A stretch of 53,993 nucleotides of DNA from Bacteroidales bacterium (lineage in GTDB: Bacteria; Bacteroidota; Bacteroidia; Bacteroidales; UBA1402). Position 1 is the first letter of the stretch. Each line of letters begins with the position of its first letter. Positions 1 through 8,816 of this stretch are shown here, piece after piece. Location: contig JAFODP010000008.1 in the NCBI GenBank assembly GCA_017380635.1, positions 113,199-167,191 on the forward strand. Reading direction: 5' to 3'. Position numbers and translations under genes: made by a program. The notes beneath the pieces are model-generated. The model was not told the DNA's origin and made no database searches. It was given only the letters and a program-made list of their open reading frames with translations.

Positions 1-2652
1 CTGATAAGCAGCCAATTTATCTTGAGTCATTTCGCCACCCCAGAAACGTTTACGATTCAGACGTACATACCAGTTGCTGAGGTTTTCGCCTACGAAATCG
101 GCGATGGCACGACCGGCCTTGGTTGCTTCGTAATTAGCATAATAACTATCGGTCTGACGAACCAAATCGTTGAGCAAAGAAATAATCCAACGATCGATTT
201 CAGGACGTTGCGACATAGGCACTTCGGCTTCTTGACCCGTAAAACCATCCACATTGGCATACAAGGCGAAGAACGAATAAGTATTGTAGAGCGTTCCGAA
301 GAATTTACGACGAACTTCTTCCACACCGTCGGTATCGAATCGCAAGTTGTCCCAAGGAGAAGCATTGGTAATCATGTACCAGCGCAAAGGATCGGAACCG
401 TATTGTTCGATAGCACCGAAAGGATCGATGGCGTTGCCCAGACGTTTTGACATCTTGTTGCCATTCTTATCGAGAACCAAACCATTGGAAACCACGCTCT
501 TGTAAGCTACAGAATCGAAAATCATCGTTCCCAAAGCGTGCAAAGTAAAGAACCATCCACGGGTTTGGTCTACACCTTCGGCGATGAAATCGGCCGGATA
601 GATGCGACGGCTGTCGAAAGCTTCTTTATTTTCGAAAGGATAGTGAATCTGAGCATAAGGCATGGCACCGGAATCGAACCAAACGTCGATAAGGTCGCTT
701 TCGCGCTTCATGGGCAAACCGCTTTCGCTCACCAAAATGATGTCGTCTACGTAAGGACGGTGCAAGTCGATTTTGTCGTAATTGGCTTTATCCATGTTGC
801 CGGGAACGAAGCCCAGTTTCTTGTAGGGATTTTCCGTCATGAATCCGGCAGCCACCGATTTTTCAATTTCGTTGTACAATTCTTCGAGCGAACCGATGCA
901 GATTTCTTCGCGGCTGTCGCGGTTGCGCCAAATGGGCAGCGGCGTTCCCCAATAACGTGAACGGCTCAGGTTCCAATCGTTGAGGTTTTCCAACCATTTG
1001 CCGAAACGGCCTGTTCCGGTAGATTCGGGTTTCCAGAGAATGGTATTGTTGAGTTCCATCATGCGTTCGCGACACGCAGTGGAGCGAATGAACCAGCTGT
1101 CGAGCGGATAATACAACACGGGCTTATCGGTACGCCAGCAGTGCGGATAATTGTGCACGTGCTTTTCCACTTTCAAAGCCTGACCGGCTTGCTTCATTTC
1201 CAAAGCAATCTGGATATTCAAATCTTCGGCTTTGGCAGCAGCCACATCGTCGTATTTACCATCGATATTGAATTCGGGAGCGTAAGCATTCTTCACGTAA
1301 GCACCTTCGTGATGAGCATAAGCGGCTTTATCTACACAAGCGTCCACGAAAGCAGGTGCACATTCTTCGAGCAGATAATATTTACCGGTCATATCCACCA
1401 TAGGACGGGTTTCGCCCAAGAGGTTGATCATGAAAAGTGAAGGAATATTGGCAGCCTTGGCCACCTTGGCGTCGTCGGCACCAAAAGTAGGCGCAATGTG
1501 TACGATACCGGTACCGTCTTCGGTGGTAACATAATCGCCGGGAATAACGCGGAAGGCTTCGGCAGACATTTCCACAAACTGATCCTTACCAACGGCGAAA
1601 ACGCTTGCAGGATGTTGCTTGGCAGCTTCTTTCACAAAATCGGCTGCATTGTCGTCGAGTTTTTCCAAAGGTTTCACCCAAGGCATCAACTGAGCATAAT
1701 GCATACCCACCAAATCTGAACCTTTATAACGACCTACGATGCGGTAAGGCACCACTTTATCGCCGGCCTGGAAAGCATCCATATCGGCTTCGGCACCTTC
1801 GGCCTTGAAATAGGCATTCAAGCGAGCTTCGGCCACTACCAAAGTGATTTTCTGTGCGTTATAAGGATTATAAGTCTGAACGGCCAGATATTCGATATTC
1901 GGACCTACGCAAAGTGCGGTGTTAGAAGGCAAAGTCCAGGGAGTGGTAGTCCAAGCTGCAAAGTAAGCTTCGCCCCAAGCAGTCATTTCGGGTTTAGGAT
2001 CGAGCACTTTGAACAAAGCCGTTGCGGTGGTATCCTTCACGTCGCGATAGCAACCGGGCTGATTCAACTCGTGCGAGCTAAGACCGGTACCTGCCGCAGG
2101 AGAATAAGGCTGAATGGTGTAGCCCTTGTACAGCAAACCCTTGTTGTAGAGTTGCTTGAGCAACCACCAAAGCGTTTCGATATATTTGTTGTCGTAGGTG
2201 ATGTAAGGATCGTTCATGTCCACCCAATAACCCATCTTGCGAGTCAGGTCTTCCCATTCTTTGGTGTACTTCATTACATCCTTGCGACAAGCCGCATTGT
2301 ATTCTTCGACGGTAATTTTCTTGCCGATATCTTCTTTGGTGATACCCAAAGCTTTTTCCACGCCAAGTTCGACGGGCAATCCGTGCGTGTCCCAACCTGC
2401 CTTACGATTTACCTGATAACCTTTCATCGTCTTGTAACGACAAAAGATATCCTTGATGGAACGGGCAATCATGTGGTGAATACCGGGCATACCATTAGCC
2501 GATGGCGGACCTTCGTAAAAAACGAAAGACGGACAGCCTTCTCTCAAGGCCGTGCTTTTATGGAATAAATCTTTTTCTCCCCACTCTTTCAACATTTCCT
2601 TGTTGATTTCAGAGAGATTGAATTGCGAATATTCTGCAAATTTCTTGGACAT
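1..2652 (-). CDS. ileS: Isoleucyl-tRNA synthetase (3' end beyond window)
   Basis: Class I aminoacyl-tRNA synthetase that charges tRNA-Ile in the cytoplasm. The frame is open from the ATG at 2652 to base 1 (884 codons) without a stop, so the C-terminal part lies outside the window; the family is usually over 1,100 residues in Bacteroidetes. The protein begins MSKKFAEYSQFNLSEI. The HIGH-type signature appears as GIHH near residues 57-60, and the KMSKS-type loop as KMSKRLGN near residue 732. A CP1 editing domain of normal size lies between them. A TATCTTTG-like -7 element (CGAAAGTA on the plus strand, 2677-2684) lies about 25 nt upstream, so ileS may be transcribed separately from the methyltransferase gene before it. 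Identification is secure; only the end is missing. Confidence 0.97.
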   Translation of the reverse strand, partial: MSKKFAEYSQFNLSEINKEMLKEWGEKDLFHKSTALREGCPSFVFYEGPPSANGMPGIHHMIARSIKDIFCRYKTMKGYQVNRKAGWDTHGLPVELGVEKALGITKEDIGKKITVEEYNAACRKDVMKYTKEWEDLTRKMGYWVDMNDPYITYDNKYIETLWWLLKQLYNKGLLYKGYTIQPYSPAAGTGLSSHELNQPGCYRDVKDTTATALFKVLDPKPEMTAWGEAYFAAWTTTPWTLPSNTALCVGPNIEYLAVQTYNPYNAQKITLVVAEARLNAYFKAEGAEADMDAFQAGDKVVPYRIVGRYKGSDLVGMHYAQLMPWVKPLEKLDDNAADFVKEAAKQHPASVFAVGKDQFVEMSAEAFRVIPGDYVTTEDGTGIVHIAPTFGADDAKVAKAANIPSLFMINLLGETRPMVDMTGKYYLLEECAPAFVDACVDKAAYAHHEGAYVKNAYAPEFNIDGKYDDVAAAKAEDLNIQIALEMKQAGQALKVEKHVHNYPHCWRTDKPVLYYPLDSWFIRSTACRERMMELNNTILWKPESTGTGRFGKWLENLNDWNLSRSRYWGTPLPIWRNRDSREEICIGSLEELYNEIEKSVAAGFMTENPYKKLGFVPGNMDKANYDKIDLHRPYVDDIILVSESGLPMKRESDLIDVWFDSGAMPYAQIHYPFENKEAFDSRRIYPADFIAEGVDQTRGWFFTLHALGTMIFDSVAYKSVVSNGLVLDKNGNKMSKRLGNAIDPFGAIEQYGSDPLRWYMITNASPWDNLRFDTDGVEEVRRKFFGTLYNTYSFFALYANVDGFTGQEAEVPMSQRPEIDRWIISLLNDLVRQTDSYYANYEATKAGRAIADFVGENLSNWYVRLNRKRFWGGEMTQDKLAAYQ

Positions 2653-2710
2653 AATACTTTACTTTATTTGAATCTGCGAAAGTAGCACTTTTCCAAGAGA
2701 AAACCAAGCA

Positions 2711-3454
2711 TTATTTTTCGAGGTAATAATCTTTTGTAAGATTTTGATAATCAGCGGTATAAATATTATCTTTTGTTTTGATTACCAATTCTTCGCGTTG
2801 CAAAAGGGAGCGCGTGCGGGAATAAGTGAGCAGAATTCTTTTGGGCAGAGCGCCTTCTACCGGAATGAGCTTGCATGCTTTGATGGCGTATAGTCCTGAT
2901 TGATAAGCCAAATTGTCGAAAGTTTCTGCTTCGCTGTAAGGGATAATCAACGAGAAACGGCCTTGGGGATGAAGGCTGGCTGCGGCGCCTTGGGCGAGCG
3001 CAGCGAAGGTCAAGGCGCCGACGTGGCGGGCGAGGTTGCGGCCCGCGTCCGCGGGCCGCAACTCCCCTTTGAAAAAGGGCGGATTGCAAACGGCAAGATG
3101 ATAGCCGCCCGCCGCGGCGCCAAGGGCGCCAGTGTTCATTATTTCCGGAAAAGATCCCTGATGCACCTTCACCCGATGATTCCATGGGCTGGCCTGCACA
3201 TTTTCATATGCCTGCGCCGCAGCCTCCGGATCGATTTCAATGGCATCAATCTGCGCCAAAGGATATTTCTGTGCCAGCATCAAAGCAATCAATCCACAGC
3301 CCGTTCCAATATCAAGTATCCGAGCCTCAGAAGCGTTCACCAAAGCAGGCAACTCGGCCCATGCGCCCAAAGTAACGCCATCCATGCCCACTTTCATGGC
3401 ACAGCGATCGTGATACACTTCGAATTGTTTGAAACGGAAATTCGGAGTCGGCAT
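2711..3454 (-). CDS. trmN6: tRNA1(Val) adenine-N6 methyltransferase-like protein
   Basis: Predicted SAM-dependent methyltransferase of the TrmN6/YfiC family, which in E. coli methylates A37 of tRNA1(Val). It has 247 residues. The SAM-binding motif I (ILDIGTGCG) is at residues 46-54, an acidic strand-end (IEIDPEA) near 73-79, and the N6-adenine methyltransferase signature NPPF at 124-127. The N-terminal FRFKQFEVYHDRCAMKVGMD is typical of the family. Bases around 2960-3130 are much richer in G+C than the neighbours (47 of 60 in 3001-3060) and contain a long perfect palindrome. The encoded protein there still matches the family pattern (DAGRNLARH), so this is codon choice rather than an insertion. 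It lies just upstream of ileS. The exact tRNA substrate is inferred from family membership. Confidence 0.85.
   Translation of the reverse strand: MPTPNFRFKQFEVYHDRCAMKVGMDGVTLGAWAELPALVNASEARILDIGTGCGLIALMLAQKYPLAQIDAIEIDPEAAAQAYENVQASPWNHRVKVHQGSFPEIMNTGALGAAAGGYHLAVCNPPFFKGELRPADAGRNLARHVGALTFAALAQGAAASLHPQGRFSLIIPYSEAETFDNLAYQSGLYAIKACKLIPVEGALPKRILLTYSRTRSLLQREELVIKTKDNIYTADYQNLTKDYYLEK
3035..3062. repeat. Perfect 13-bp inverted repeat with 2-nt centre inside the methyltransferase gene
   Basis: The arms at 3035-3047 and 3050-3062 are exact reverse complements separated only by TC. The core is GCGGCCCGCG / CGCGGGCCGC. It lies inside the trmN6-like coding sequence in a locally G+C-rich patch. 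It could fold into a very stable hairpin on either strand. No function is known; it is not followed by a T-run. Confidence 0.9.
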
Positions 3455-3462
3455 GTTAGGGA

Positions 3463-3822
3463 TTAATTTTTGTCGCTATTCTTGCGATAATTCTCGCTAC
3501 GAAAACTCAAGTAGAGTTCGAGCAAAGCAAGCAGCAACATCAATACAATAAAAGCGTTATTGTCGATAAACATCAGATAACCAGTCATAATAACCAGCAA
3601 TCCACAGAATCCATACAAACGATTCAGCCTTTTCAAGCGAAAATCATCCCCGTGATAAGCCATCTTGATGCGATACACGATATAGCCCGCACCACCGGCG
3701 CAGAAAACGAATTTTGCCCAAGGAAAATCGGTCTCGTTCGTCAGAATGATACCAGCCAACATCAACAAGGCCGACAACAGAAACAAATAATCGGCCGGCT
3801 GCATTTTCTTTTGATTTTTCAT
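3463..3822 (-). CDS. Small hypothetical membrane protein
   Basis: Unrecognised 119-residue protein with about four hydrophobic segments: residues ~12-28 (starting YLFLLSALLMLAG), ~36-51, ~70-86 and ~89-106. The short tails are charged, and the C-terminus is hydrophilic (RSENYRKNSDKN). Its start ATG overlaps the stop of the upstream DivIC-like gene by 4 nt, so the two are translationally coupled. A stop and 8 nt separate it from the methyltransferase gene. This suggests a three-gene unit divIC-membrane protein-trmN6. No function can be assigned from sequence. Confidence 0.75.
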   Translation of the reverse strand: MKNQKKMQPADYLFLLSALLMLAGIILTNETDFPWAKFVFCAGGAGYIVYRIKMAYHGDDFRLKRLNRLYGFCGLLVIMTGYLMFIDNNAFIVLMLLLALLELYLSFRSENYRKNSDKN

Positions 3823-4139
3823 CGTTCGAGGAGAATAATTTCTTCGTTGTCTTTTTTCATCAGATACTGCTCACGCGCAATCTTTTCGAGTTCTTGCGTT
3901 CCCACGCGCAAATCTTCCAGCTGACGCAAAGTCTCGTCGCGCTGCTGTTCATACTGACGAATCTCACGACGCAATTCCTGCGCCTGACGGTCGTAACGGA
4001 AACGCTTAATCAGATTGTTGCTGTCGAAAAAGACCATCAACACGGCAAAAACCACTATCGCAATAATGTACTTATTGGGCAAATAGGGCTTGATCTTCAG
4101 GTAAATTTCTTTCGCTTTTTTCATAGCTAAATTTTTCAT
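3819..4139 (-). CDS. Septum formation initiator (DivIC/FtsB family)
   Basis: Short bitopic division protein of the DivIC/FtsB family. In other bacteria these bind FtsL/FtsQ at the septum. It has 106 residues: a basic N-terminus, one transmembrane helix near residues 24-40 (IIAIVVFAVLMVFF), then a predicted coiled coil rich in E, R and Q (ELRREIRQYEQQRDETLRQL) and a tail with KIAREQYLM, typical of the family. An alternative start MKKAKEIY is at 4124. The ATG at 4139 lies immediately against the divergent dnaX leader. The gene overlaps its downstream membrane-protein neighbour by 4 nt. Confidence 0.85.
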   Translation of the reverse strand: MKNLAMKKAKEIYLKIKPYLPNKYIIAIVVFAVLMVFFDSNNLIKRFRYDRQAQELRREIRQYEQQRDETLRQLEDLRVGTQELEKIAREQYLMKKDNEEIILLER

Positions 4140-4171
4140 TGCAAAGGAACAGAATATTTTTCATTTCTGAC

Positions 4172-4179
4172 TATCTTCG
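4172..4179 (+). promoter_or_regulatory. Candidate -7 element for dnaX
   Basis: TATCTTCG differs by one base from the Bacteroidetes -7 consensus TAnnTTTG and lies 17 nt before the dnaX start codon. The same TATCTTCG variant appears before nadB and the HigA gene in this window. The -33 element is not clear. Confidence 0.4.
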
Positions 4180-4195
4180 CGACAAATTAATTGCT

Positions 4196-5953
4196 ATGGA
4201 AAATTATATCGTTTCGGCCAGAAAATATCGCCCCGATACTTTTGCATCCGTAGTGGGACAGAAGGCTTTAACCACCACTTTGCAAAATGCGGTCAAGAAC
4301 AAACAACTGGCACATGCCTACCTGTTCTGCGGACCTCGCGGCGTGGGCAAAACCACTTGTGCGCGTATTTTCGCCAAAACCATCAACTGTATGAATCCGC
4401 GCGAAGACGGACAAGCTTGCAACGAATGCGAATCTTGCCAGGCCTTCAACACGCAGCGATCATTCAATATCATGGAGTTGGATGCCGCCTCCAACAACTC
4501 GGTTGAAGACATTCGTCTGCTCAACGAACAGGTGCGCATTCCACCGGTATTAGGCAAATACAAAGTCTATATCATCGACGAGGTTCATATGCTTTCGCAA
4601 GCGGCTTTCAATGCCTTCCTTAAGACTTTGGAAGAACCGCCGGCCTATGCCGTTTTCATTTTGGCCACCACCGAAAAACATAAGATTATTCCTACCATTC
4701 TGTCGCGCTGCCAGATTTACGATTTTCATCGTATCGGCGTAAACGACATTCAGGAACATTTGCAATATGTAGCTCAGAGCGAAGGCATCAGTTTCGAACC
4801 GGAAGCCTTGAATATCATCGCCATGAAAGCCGACGGCGGTATGCGCGATGCCCTTTCCATTTTCGACCAGGTAAGCAGTTTCGGCGAAGGGAAAATCACT
4901 TACAAAGGCGTCATCGACAACTTGAATGTGCTCGATTACGATTATTATTTTCGATTGATTAATGCCTTTCTGCAACATCAGAGCAGCGAAGCCTTATTGT
5001 TATTCAACGAAGTGCTGAACCTTGGATTCGAAGGCATGCATTTTGTTAACGGACTGGCTTCGCACTTGCGCGACCTGATGGTGTGCAAAGATGCCCGTAC
5101 ACTGAGTTTGCTCGAAGTGAGCGACAGCATCAAACTGCATTATCAACAACAGGCCCAATCTTGCGATTTCAACTATCTTGTCTGGGCCTTGAAACTGGCC
5201 AATGAATGTTGTTTGCAATACAATGTCAGCCGCAATAAGCGTCTTTTGGTGGAACTTTGCCTGATTCGTCTTTGTCAGGGTCCGGAAAGCGTTCAAGCGC
5301 CTCAACCTCTTGCGTCGGCTGCCAACGCGGCGCCTCGTCCTGCGGCCTCGGCGCCCGCTCCACAACCCGCTCCTCAAGTCCAGACCGCGCCAAGCACCAA
5401 CTATAGCGCGCCTCAACCTAGAGTAAACCAAGCCCCGCCTGCCGCCCCCAAACCGACAGCCTCAGCCTCTGCATCAGCATCGGCCAAGCCTGGCGCAGCC
5501 CATCGTCTGAAAACCATTTCTCTGAGCGGCAATAAAGACAGCGAGCAAAGCAAGGAAGAAACAGAGATTCAGGCTGTTGTGATAGAAGAAAACCAAGCGT
5601 TCAGCGAAGATGCCTTAGTAAAGGTGTGGAATGAATTTGCCCGCGGACTGAAAGACAATCCGCAAATCATGACCGTTATGACCAACAATCGTCCGGTACT
5701 GAAAACGGCCACCGATTTCGAATTCACCGTATTCCAAGCTTACACGGAAAAAAGTTTGCTCGAACTGAAAGTGAACATCGAGGCATATCTGCGCGAAAAA
5801 CTGCACAACAGCCACATTTGCATGCACCTTCGTATCAGCGAAGGCGAAGAGAATAAAAAAGCATTGACGCCTCAAGATCAGCTGAGAACCATGCTGGAAA
5901 AGAATCCCGCTTTGGTGGATCTTTACCAAAAGCTCGACTTGACAATGGAATAA
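4196..5953 (+). CDS. dnaX: DNA polymerase III subunit gamma/tau
   Basis: Clamp-loader ATPase of the replisome, 585 residues from the ATG at 4196. The frame is open further upstream, but MENYIVSARKYRPDTF matches the family start and follows a promoter-like element. Walker A is GPRGVGKTT near residues 45-53. A zinc module with four Cys (NCMN...CNECESC) follows. Walker B is IIDEVHML, and the sensor/arginine-finger segment is LSRCQIYDF. A long Ala/Pro/Ser linker at roughly residues 365-450 joins the clamp-loader part to a tau-like C-terminal domain. pfkA follows after 17 nt on the same strand. No convincing programmed frameshift site was found for making a separate gamma form. Confidence 0.96.
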   Translation: MENYIVSARKYRPDTFASVVGQKALTTTLQNAVKNKQLAHAYLFCGPRGVGKTTCARIFAKTINCMNPREDGQACNECESCQAFNTQRSFNIMELDAASNNSVEDIRLLNEQVRIPPVLGKYKVYIIDEVHMLSQAAFNAFLKTLEEPPAYAVFILATTEKHKIIPTILSRCQIYDFHRIGVNDIQEHLQYVAQSEGISFEPEALNIIAMKADGGMRDALSIFDQVSSFGEGKITYKGVIDNLNVLDYDYYFRLINAFLQHQSSEALLLFNEVLNLGFEGMHFVNGLASHLRDLMVCKDARTLSLLEVSDSIKLHYQQQAQSCDFNYLVWALKLANECCLQYNVSRNKRLLVELCLIRLCQGPESVQAPQPLASAANAAPRPAASAPAPQPAPQVQTAPSTNYSAPQPRVNQAPPAAPKPTASASASASAKPGAAHRLKTISLSGNKDSEQSKEETEIQAVVIEENQAFSEDALVKVWNEFARGLKDNPQIMTVMTNNRPVLKTATDFEFTVFQAYTEKSLLELKVNIEAYLREKLHNSHICMHLRISEGEENKKALTPQDQLRTMLEKNPALVDLYQKLDLTME

Positions 5954-5970
5954 TCTAACAGCTTACAACT

Positions 5971-6957
5971 ATGAGCAACATTACATGTATCGGCCTATTG
6001 ACCTCAGGTGGTGATGCCCCCGGCATGAACGCCGCCATCAGAGCGGTGACGCGTGCTGCCATCTACAACGGATGGAAAGTGAAAGGCATCTATCGCGGCT
6101 ACGAGGGTCTTATCAATAACGAAATCAAGGATTTAAGCACCGAAAGTGTCAGCAATACCATTCAAAGAGGCGGCACGATTCTGAAAACAGCGCGTTCGAA
6201 AGAATTCATGACCGTGGAAGGACGACGCAAGGCTTATGAAAACATGAAGGCCCATGGCATTGACGCACTGATAGTGATAGGCGGTAATGGTTCTTTGGCC
6301 GGCGCACAGACTTTTGCTCACGAGTTTGATTTGCCTTGTATCGGCTTGCCCGGCACCATCGACAACGATCTTTACGGCACGGATTCCACCATTGGCTACG
6401 ACACAGCTTTGAACACCATTTTAGACTGCGTGGACAAAATTCGCGACACAGCCACATCGCACAATCGTATTTTCTTCATCGAAGTGATGGGACGCGACGC
6501 AGGATTTCTGGCGCAGAACAGTGCCATCGCTGCCGGCGCGGAAGCCGCTATCATTCCGGAAGACCAAACCAACGTCGACCAATTGGCAGCCTTCATTGAA
6601 AGGGGCATCCGCAAAAGCAAGAACAGCAGCATCGTTATTGTGTCGGAAAGTCAGAAAGATGGCAGCGGCGGCGCCATGTACTATGCCGACCGTGTCAAGA
6701 ACGAATATCCCGACTTCGATGTAAGAGTGTCTATTTTAGGCCATTTGCAACGTGGCGGCGTGCCTACCGCTTACGACCGTATTCTTTCCAGTCGCCTAGG
6801 CGTGGCTGCCATCGAAGCCTTGAAAGACGGGCAACGCAATGTGATGGTGGGCATCAAAAACAACGAAATTGTATATGTACCCTTCAACAAAGCCATCAAG
6901 ATGGACAAACCCATCGACAAGGAACTGATAAACGTACTGCAAGTACTTTCCATTTAG
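5971..6957 (+). CDS. pfkA: 6-phosphofructokinase
   Basis: Glycolytic enzyme phosphorylating fructose 6-phosphate, 328 residues, the usual length of the short bacterial type. It shows the nucleotide-binding GGDAPGMN (residues 13-20), the catalytic GTIDND (128-133, base Asp131) and the sugar-phosphate segment VMGRDAG. Gly107 favours ATP over pyrophosphate as donor. The preceding residue is unusual: the motif normally reads GGDGS, but here it is GGNGS with Asn106, read from codon AAT at 6286-6288. The equivalent Asp103 of E. coli PfkA lies at the metal/ATP site, so metal handling or rate may be altered. The gene follows dnaX and ends in a strong hairpin. Confidence 0.95.
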   Translation: MSNITCIGLLTSGGDAPGMNAAIRAVTRAAIYNGWKVKGIYRGYEGLINNEIKDLSTESVSNTIQRGGTILKTARSKEFMTVEGRRKAYENMKAHGIDALIVIGGNGSLAGAQTFAHEFDLPCIGLPGTIDNDLYGTDSTIGYDTALNTILDCVDKIRDTATSHNRIFFIEVMGRDAGFLAQNSAIAAGAEAAIIPEDQTNVDQLAAFIERGIRKSKNSSIVIVSESQKDGSGGAMYYADRVKNEYPDFDVRVSILGHLQRGGVPTAYDRILSSRLGVAAIEALKDGQRNVMVGIKNNEIVYVPFNKAIKMDKPIDKELINVLQVLSI

Positions 6958-6994
6958 CGATTCCACACCACTCGATACATGTATCTTGACAAGA

Positions 6995-7027
6995 AGAGGG
7001 GGCCGCGCCTTTGGCGCGGCCCCCTCT
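6995..7027. terminator. Strong bidirectional hairpin between pfkA and the POT transporter
   Basis: A perfect 15-bp stem (6995-7009 with 7013-7027) closes a 3-nt TTT loop; the core is GGCCGCGCC/GGCGCGGCC. It lies in the 92-nt gap between two convergent genes. It has no long T-run on either side, only pyrimidine-rich flanks, so it probably acts in both directions by hairpin strength or as a 3'-end stabiliser. Confidence 0.75.
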
Positions 7028-7049
7028 CTATCTTCATGGAAGCAAACGC

Positions 7050-8717
7050 TTACTTAGCCACACGTTCGAGCCATTTTACCATACCGAGCATCACACCCAT
7101 CGAAATGAGGCAGAATGCAGCGAATACAGCCCAGCACATCCATTGTTGCGGGAAAGAGTTGAGCATGGTAACACCCATAGCAATGAACAAGTTACCGATA
7201 GCCGTTGCGGTAAGCCACAAACCTTGACAAATACCTTGCAAATGACGAGGCGCAATCTTCGAAACGAAAGACAAGCCCAGCGGAGAAATGAACAATTCAG
7301 CCACGGTCAAGAAGAAATAGGTAGCAATCAGCACCATCGGGCTCGACTTCATCGACATCTTCACCGCATCGCTCAAAGCGCGGAATTCTTCGCCTGAAGG
7401 ATAATTGTGAGCGATGGCCACAAAGAGCAAAAGAATGTAAGAACAAGCTGCGATGAACATACCCAAAGCAATCTTACGAGGTGTCGAAACTTCTTTACCC
7501 TTGCGAGCAAAAGCGCCGAAAACCCACATAATAATAGGCGTCAGGATGATAACGAACAAAGGATTGATACATTGCCAGATTTCTGGTGGAATAGAAGCCG
7601 TTGTCACAAAGTCGCGAGCGAAAATCGACAAAGACTGACCATTCTGATGGAAAGAGAACCAGAAGAACACAGCCACGCCCAAAACAGCAAACAAAGCATA
7701 CAATCTTTGCTTGATTTCCTTAGCATTAGCAGCTCTTTCTTCGGGAGTATAATCGGCCACTTCTTTCTTTTCTTTCTTGGCAGGATTGGGCAATCTCTTC
7801 TTGATAGCGATGAAGATGAACAAAGAAATCAACATAGCCACCACAGAAGCGATGAACGAGAAGTGAACACCCGTATTGAAGATTTCCAGATAGCTATTGC
7901 AGAAAGCAGCATCCACAGCACCGCTATGTCCTACTTCTTGAGCCAGATTCTGCAAGTTGGCAGCGTCGGTGGCAGACATAGCCGTATTGTCCTTGATGAA
8001 CATGTGGCAAAGACGAGGCAGGTCGGAATTGTAAGCCAAATCGTGCACTTTCAACCAGAAACTTCTGAGCAGCGGCGCAATAAAAGGAGCAATCACACCA
8101 CCAATATTGATGAACACGTAGAAAATCTGGAAACCAGCATCGCGTTTGTCTTTGGCAGCAGCCAAGGCTTCAGGACCTTTCTTGGCAGCTTCAGCTTCGA
8201 AGTTGTCGTACATCTGACCTACCAATGCCTGCAAGTTGCCCTTGAACAAACCATTACCGAAAGCAATGATGAACAAAGCAATACAAGTGAGCACGAGCAC
8301 CCAAGAGAAACCGGTGTTGGCAGCAAATACGGGAATAGACAAAATGCCATAACCCACAGCCATCACCAACAAACCCGAGATAATCGTTGCCTTATAGTTT
8401 TGCGTTCTATCGGCAATGATACCACCCGGCAAACTGAGCACATAAATCAAGAAATAGAATACAGAGTAAATCCAGCCAGCAGCCGAATCGCTGATACCGA
8501 ATTTAGAGCAGATGAACAAAAGCAGCACGGCATTCATGATGTAGTAGCCGAAGCGTTCGCCCATGTTACTCAATGCAGCAGCAATCAATCCCTTGGGATG
8601 TTCCTTACGCGCTTTCGAGATGTAAAAAATCATAAAGGGGATAATGACAATCAGAATGGCGATAAGAATAGCCATCGGACGATTGTTTATCCACAAATTG
8701 GAAACAAATTGTAACAT
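7050..8717 (-). CDS. POT/PTR2-family peptide transporter with variant proton-coupling motif
   Basis: Inner-membrane MFS protein of the proton-dependent oligopeptide transporter family, 555 residues with about 12-14 hydrophobic helices. The start MLQFVSNLWINNRPM at 8717 is chosen because a longer in-frame extension would run through the promoter. The segment HPKGLIAAALSNMGERFGYY (residues 40-59) aligns with the first helix of POT proteins, where ExxER couples protons. Here the first Glu is Asn51 (N-M-G-E-R). GGIIADR matches the loop after helix 2. A long soluble insertion with KKEKKEVADYTPEERA lies mid-protein. Substrate, and whether transport is proton-driven, cannot be told. Confidence 0.85.
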   Translation of the reverse strand: MLQFVSNLWINNRPMAILIAILIVIIPFMIFYISKARKEHPKGLIAAALSNMGERFGYYIMNAVLLLFICSKFGISDSAAGWIYSVFYFLIYVLSLPGGIIADRTQNYKATIISGLLVMAVGYGILSIPVFAANTGFSWVLVLTCIALFIIAFGNGLFKGNLQALVGQMYDNFEAEAAKKGPEALAAAKDKRDAGFQIFYVFINIGGVIAPFIAPLLRSFWLKVHDLAYNSDLPRLCHMFIKDNTAMSATDAANLQNLAQEVGHSGAVDAAFCNSYLEIFNTGVHFSFIASVVAMLISLFIFIAIKKRLPNPAKKEKKEVADYTPEERAANAKEIKQRLYALFAVLGVAVFFWFSFHQNGQSLSIFARDFVTTASIPPEIWQCINPLFVIILTPIIMWVFGAFARKGKEVSTPRKIALGMFIAACSYILLLFVAIAHNYPSGEEFRALSDAVKMSMKSSPMVLIATYFFLTVAELFISPLGLSFVSKIAPRHLQGICQGLWLTATAIGNLFIAMGVTMLNSFPQQWMCWAVFAAFCLISMGVMLGMVKWLERVAK

Positions 8718-8768
8718 AAAACTATAATTAATTGTTAAAATGAATGCTTTGTCCACAAGTTTGGTGAG

Positions 8769-8776
8769 CAAAGGTA
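8769..8776 (-). promoter_or_regulatory. Promoter -7 element of the POT transporter
   Basis: TACCTTTG on the minus strand (CAAAGGTA on the plus strand) fits TAnnTTTG. A TTG -33 half lies 21 nt upstream at 8798-8800. It is about 50 nt before the start codon and interleaves with the divergent promoter of the FKBP gene. Confidence 0.6.
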
Positions 8777-8787
8777 CAACAATTTTA

Positions 8788-8795
8788 TACTTTTG
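8788..8795 (+). promoter_or_regulatory. Promoter -7 element of the FKBP gene
   Basis: TACTTTTG fits the Bacteroidetes -7 consensus and lies 21 nt before the ATG at 8817. This placement argues against the upstream in-frame ATG at 8793, which falls inside the element. No well-spaced -33 is evident. Confidence 0.55.
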
Positions 8796-8816
8796 CCCAA
8801 TAAAAGATTCATCATT

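Noticed and set aside
5745..5860. A-runs near the dnaX 3' end as a programmed frameshift for a gamma subunit
   Set aside because: The runs are not in the X XXY YYZ phase with a following structure, and lie too close to the C-terminus to give a gamma-like product.
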